This document shows, piece by piece, positions 60,335 to 64,000 of a DNA stretch of 64,000 nucleotides (position 1 is the stretch's first letter; every line of letters begins with the position of its first letter). A model generated the notes under the pieces. The model was not told the DNA's origin. It did not search any database and worked only from the letters and a program-made list of their open reading frames with translations. The position numbers and the translations under genes were made by a program. Source of the DNA: Rosa chinensis (Eukaryota; Streptophyta; Magnoliopsida; Rosales; Rosaceae); NCBI RefSeq assembly GCF_002994745.2, contig NC_037094.1, positions 1,326,001 to 1,390,000 on the forward strand, given 5' to 3'.

Positions 60335-63279
60335 ATGGGTAAGCCAGGCCACACCTTCCTTCTTCGCATTTTTTATTGTTATCGTTCTTGTATGTGTGAA
60401 ACTCCGGTAGATCTATCAGGTTGAAGACGATCATCCATTGATTGTATTAGTTCCGATTGAATTGCCATGGCTTAATTCGTCTGGGCATTATCCTTTTTTT
60501 TTTTTTTTTTTTAATTTACAAGTTATGCATTTCATCTATTTTATCTGTTTCTTGATCATTTTACTAGGATTGCCTTAGTTTCACTAGGTCAATTATGATA
60601 TTAGGAGCATAGAATAAATCTAAGTAGAATTAGTGTTGACTGCTTGGATTTTTTTGTTTTTGGTTGCGGAATAATTGAACAAAAGAGATTAGGTTGAATA
60701 TGATGTTTACTGCACAGTATCCGTACTTTGGCTCTTTAGTTATGTAATGATTTCGCTCTTTAGTTGGTGTTTTACTGTGGCAAACTTCGCATGGTGGTCT
60801 TTTATGTTTTCTTGTTGGAATGTTAAGACAATTGAACTGTTCTGATATTTAAAACTAGTGAAAATGGGGTTTATGGAGGTTGTGGTGCATTTGAGAATTG
60901 ATTTTAATTACTTCTATGAACTGATATTAAGACTGTTGAACGCTTCTGATATTTAAGACTGGCGAAAATGGGGTTTATGGTTTGAGGTTGCGGTAAATTT
61001 GGGAATTGATTTTAATTGCTTCTATGAACTTCTGTAAATGGTAGATATTGAGGAGGAAATCCGGTCGCTGCAGCTGGATTCAGCAGGTAATCATGAGAGG
61101 GTTGAATTTGTTTATCAATGTTCAGTAGATGATAATGATGCCTGGTTTGTGGCTAATTTTTAATGTATGAGACAATGCGTTGTTTTAATCAAACAGAAGA
61201 TAATGGGGATTTACATCCGGAAGCTGGAAATCTGGATGTCGAGAATTCTGATGATAAGATGGAGGAAGTTGATGATAAGATGGAGGAAGGTGATGATAAT
61301 ATGGAGGAAGGTTGGTAGTATCCTTGGATTTGGGTTTACTTTACTGTTGTTAAGGAGATGTCTGTGTTTCATAAGATGGAGGAAGGTTGGTAGTATCAAC
61401 CTGGTATCCCCACAATTGCTCTTTACCTGCTATTGTTTCTTTTCCTATTTTTGAGATAGCCCAACTCCCTCTTACTTGCTCACAGACACTTGCACAGCCT
61501 ACTTATGTGTCCTAGCCCCTAGGGTACATATATGAAAACTTATTTCATTCTTTTTTATTATTGGGCTGATATCAGGTTCCAGGGATGCCGTTGAGCCAGT
61601 GCAAAAAGGTACTTTGGAAGTATGATTTATATTTTTGTTATTACTATTTCTATTTCTTTCTCTGGATGTATTTGTGCTTTGTTTATAATAATTCTTAGTC
61701 CATGATCCCAGAAGTTATCTTCTCTATTTGGCTTGAATTTGCAGTGAAGGAGAAGAGAGACGAACATGACGAGGTGGAAATGAATAAGAAGAGGCACTTG
61801 AATGTTGTTTTTATTGGCCATGTGGGTGAGTTATTGACTTTTCATGGGGTTGCTTAATTTTTTTATTATAGTTGCTTAACTTAGAACTATTTCCGTCTCA
61901 CTAACCATTAAATACCCTCTTTGGAGGTGTAAGGTGCTGTTTCCTGTGGTTATCTTGAAGCTTCTCTCTCTCTCTCTCTCCCCCCCTCTCCTTCTCTCTC
62001 TCTCCCCCCTCTCCTCTCTCTCTCTCCTTCACTATAACTTCTCATTTCCCCTTTGATTTGGGTGGGTAAGAGACTCCACACCATCTTACAATTCACATCC
62101 CCGATTCGGCCTTATCTTCATACATAACCAGAAAGGGTATGCAGCAAAACTTCTCTTTCATCACCTCAACAAGTCTTTGTTGCTGCCAGCTGCATCTGCC
62201 AACATTCAGTCTCCCAAGCTGTTGTAGCCTGAAGGCTGCAAGACCCCATTTTGCAGTTTCTAGAAGATTCTTTTAGGGGTTTCTCTTTCCTCGATGCAGC
62301 ATATTAAAGAAAATTTCAAAATGGCTTGGATATCCAGCTTTCTTACTCCATTGGTGTTCATTTTTCTTCTAATTTGGCTGCAGTACTTCTTGCTTTTACA
62401 ATGACCTTGTCTCCTTTGGTGTTGTCGAGGAATGCTTAAACTCTGAATGGTTTAATTTTCTTTCATAGTAACTTGTATGTGATTGTTCTGCAACTATTTT
62501 TTAATCGGTCTGTACATGTATATTAATAAAGTTTTTTTTTTGGTTGCAGATGCTGGAAAGTCAACAACAGGAGGTCAAATCCTTTTCCTTAGTGGTCAGG
62601 TTGATGATCGTACAATTCAAAAATATGAAAAAGAAGCGAAAGACAAAAGTAGGGAGAGCTGGTGAGTATGTTCTAACGATATTTTTAGTGTTTCAATTTC
62701 TTGCATGAATGTGGGTGGTATGCTATAAATGGTGGACATAGCCTAGAAGGTGTATGTAGAAAGTGCAGTTAGGAAGAATTATTAAAGAGTCTACATGATG
62801 CGCTTTTTTTTTTTTAATGTTTATTGTAAGAGTCTTTGTTTCAGCTTTCACAAACTTTATGCTTGGAGGTTTTGATAGGTTTTCAGAAAATTTTTAGACT
62901 GATACTACATCCTTTCATCCATTTGTTTTTATACTGTTGTTAGTTTGAAAGTGCATTAGCATATATCTGGTGTATGCACCTGATCCATTACTGGGACGGT
63001 TTGCTGATCATTTTTCATTGACAATGATTTTATAATATGTGCTAGGTATATGGCATTTATCATGGATACCAATGAAGAAGAGAGGGCTAAGGTATTAATT
63101 GAGTCATTGATTATAGAGATTGCCTTCTTAAATCCTGTTATGCAACCTACTGATGCTTGAAACAGCTAGTTTTCACTTTAACCAACTTGTTGGAAATCTG
63201 ATTGCAGGGTAAAACTATTGAAGTTGGACGAGCACATTTTGAAACTGAGACAACTCGATTTACGATCTTGGATGCACCA
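60335..63279 (+). CDS. Translation release factor eRF3 (GSPT), 5' part
   Basis: GTPase that works with eRF1 to end translation and that also touches mRNA decay. Exons seen: 60335-60338, 61045-61086, 61197-61310, 61576-61608, 61745-61825, 62550-62661, 63046-63091, 63208-63279; the gene continues past the window. The first coding exon holds only ATG plus one base. The N-terminus is MDIEEEIRSLQLDSA, then an acidic segment with repeated DDKMEE units. The GTPase core starts at KKRHLNVVFIGHV and continues DAGKSTTGGQILFLSGQVDD: the P-loop GHVDAGKST is split by an intron. IQKYEKEAKDKSRESWYMAF, MDTNEEERAKGKTIEVGRAH and FTILDAP (start of the G3 motif) follow. The KSRESW and NEEER motifs separate eRF3/HBS1 from EF-1A, and the acidic MDIEEEIRSLQLDSA start favours eRF3. 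Confidence 0.93.
61960..62037. repeat. CT-rich microsatellite in eRF3 intron
   Basis: Compound (CT)n and C-run tract between exons 5 and 6. Confidence 0.9.
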
Positions 63280-63546
63280 GTGAGAATATAATTTTCAGAA
63301 CAAAGCTTTGGTTTTGTCATTACTTCTGTCACAATGGAACCAAACTACATCAAAATAGAATAATTTCCTGGTTGCACACTAACCGGATTTAGAAAACAGA
63401 AAACTAAGGATGATTAAACATGGTTGACTGAGAGTGATTTTGTTTGGTGGCCAGAAACCAGATTGGTTTGCCAATATTTTGTCTAATGTGTAGCTCTCAT
63501 TTGGGCCGATGATTTTTTTGCTTCCAGTATCAGAGATTTATGATAT

Positions 63547-63575
63547 GCACACACACACAACACGCACACACACAC
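63547..63575. repeat. (AC)n microsatellite
   Basis: Interrupted ACACAC run directly before the foldback element in the eRF3 intron. Confidence 0.85.
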
Positions 63576-63583
63576 TTATGATA

Positions 63584-63930
63584 TGGACCTCCGCTTATAT
63601 TAAAATATGCGGATTTTTTTATTGATAGCCTCACTTTTCGATCGCATATCCACATCTCGACCGGTCAGTTTTTAGGTCTTACTGTATAGATTCCTTTTGC
63701 AAATTTTCAGCCAAATTGATAATCGTTAAGGCATTCATAACTGCGATTTGCAATTATAAACATGAACGGTTCAGGTTGGACAGATTCAGTTCGTTCATTG
63801 ATTTGGCCGAAAATTTGCAGAAGTGATCTATACATTAGGACCTAAAAACTGAATGGTTGAGATGTGGATATGCGATCGAAAAGTGAGTCTATCAAGGAAA
63901 TCTGCATATTTTAATATATGCAGAGGTCCA
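63584..63930. mobile_element. Foldback MITE in eRF3 intron
   Basis: 347-bp inverted repeat: TGGACCTCCGCTTATATTAA and its near-complement at the right end, with pairing through the CACTTTTCGATCGCATATCC blocks (about 63635 and 63880) almost to the centre. I found no convincing target duplication, so the superfamily is open. Confidence 0.7.
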
Positions 63931-64000
63931 AGCACTGTATATATACACATTATATATATATGTTTATATATTTATGAATATGACATTTTCATTATGGGTT

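Overview
This window is eukaryotic nuclear DNA from a flowering plant. The genes are split by AT-rich GT-AG introns, the intergenic DNA is rich in small transposons, and nearly every protein has its closest recognisable relatives in plants: expansin, plant ABCA transporters, MOS4, PEX3, RACK1 and a MIR159 foldback. The gene set and transposon style suggest a eudicot, perhaps Rosaceae, but the family is a guess.

Layout. 1-716 (+): 3' end of a glycoside hydrolase family 1 beta-glucosidase. 1713-5939 (-): EXO1 exonuclease in 12 exons, three of whose introns have GC donors. 7081-13648 (+): 4.5-repeat MYB protein, the SNAPc largest subunit (SNAPC4/MYB4R1), divergent from EXO1. 14758-16662 (-): RACK1. 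17018-17279: foldback MITE. 18152-21144 (+): PEX3. 21733-22647 (-): alpha-expansin. 22640-24690: old duplicated non-coding DNA. 25400-29308: nested retroelements, including an array of hairpins with covarying stems. 29495-31035 (+): MOS4/SPF27. 32594-38446 (-): 18-exon ABCA half-transporter. 38940-41914: two Mutator-like elements, the second carrying a captured TCP transcription-factor fragment. 42191-48644: tandem duplication holding two small secreted Cys-rich genes and an orphan copy of ABCA exon 1. 47998-52975 (+): 16-exon ABCA2-type transporter. 53981-54160 (-): MIR159 hairpin. 54661-55445: threefold tandem repeat. 56641-59752: third Mutator-like element with a nested Harbinger-type MITE. 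60335-63279 and beyond (+): 5' part of translation release factor eRF3.

The genes do not form a pathway; this is ordinary gene-dense plant DNA. Several are core housekeeping genes: translation (RACK1, eRF3), snRNA transcription (SNAPC4), splicing (MOS4), mismatch repair (EXO1) and peroxisome biogenesis (PEX3). The two ABCA genes lie head to head about 9.6 kb apart, and that interval has absorbed most of the recent rearrangement.

Exon boundaries were set by hand from splice consensus, reading phase and remembered family conservation. Every multi-exon model listed closes in frame. No alignment or database search was run.
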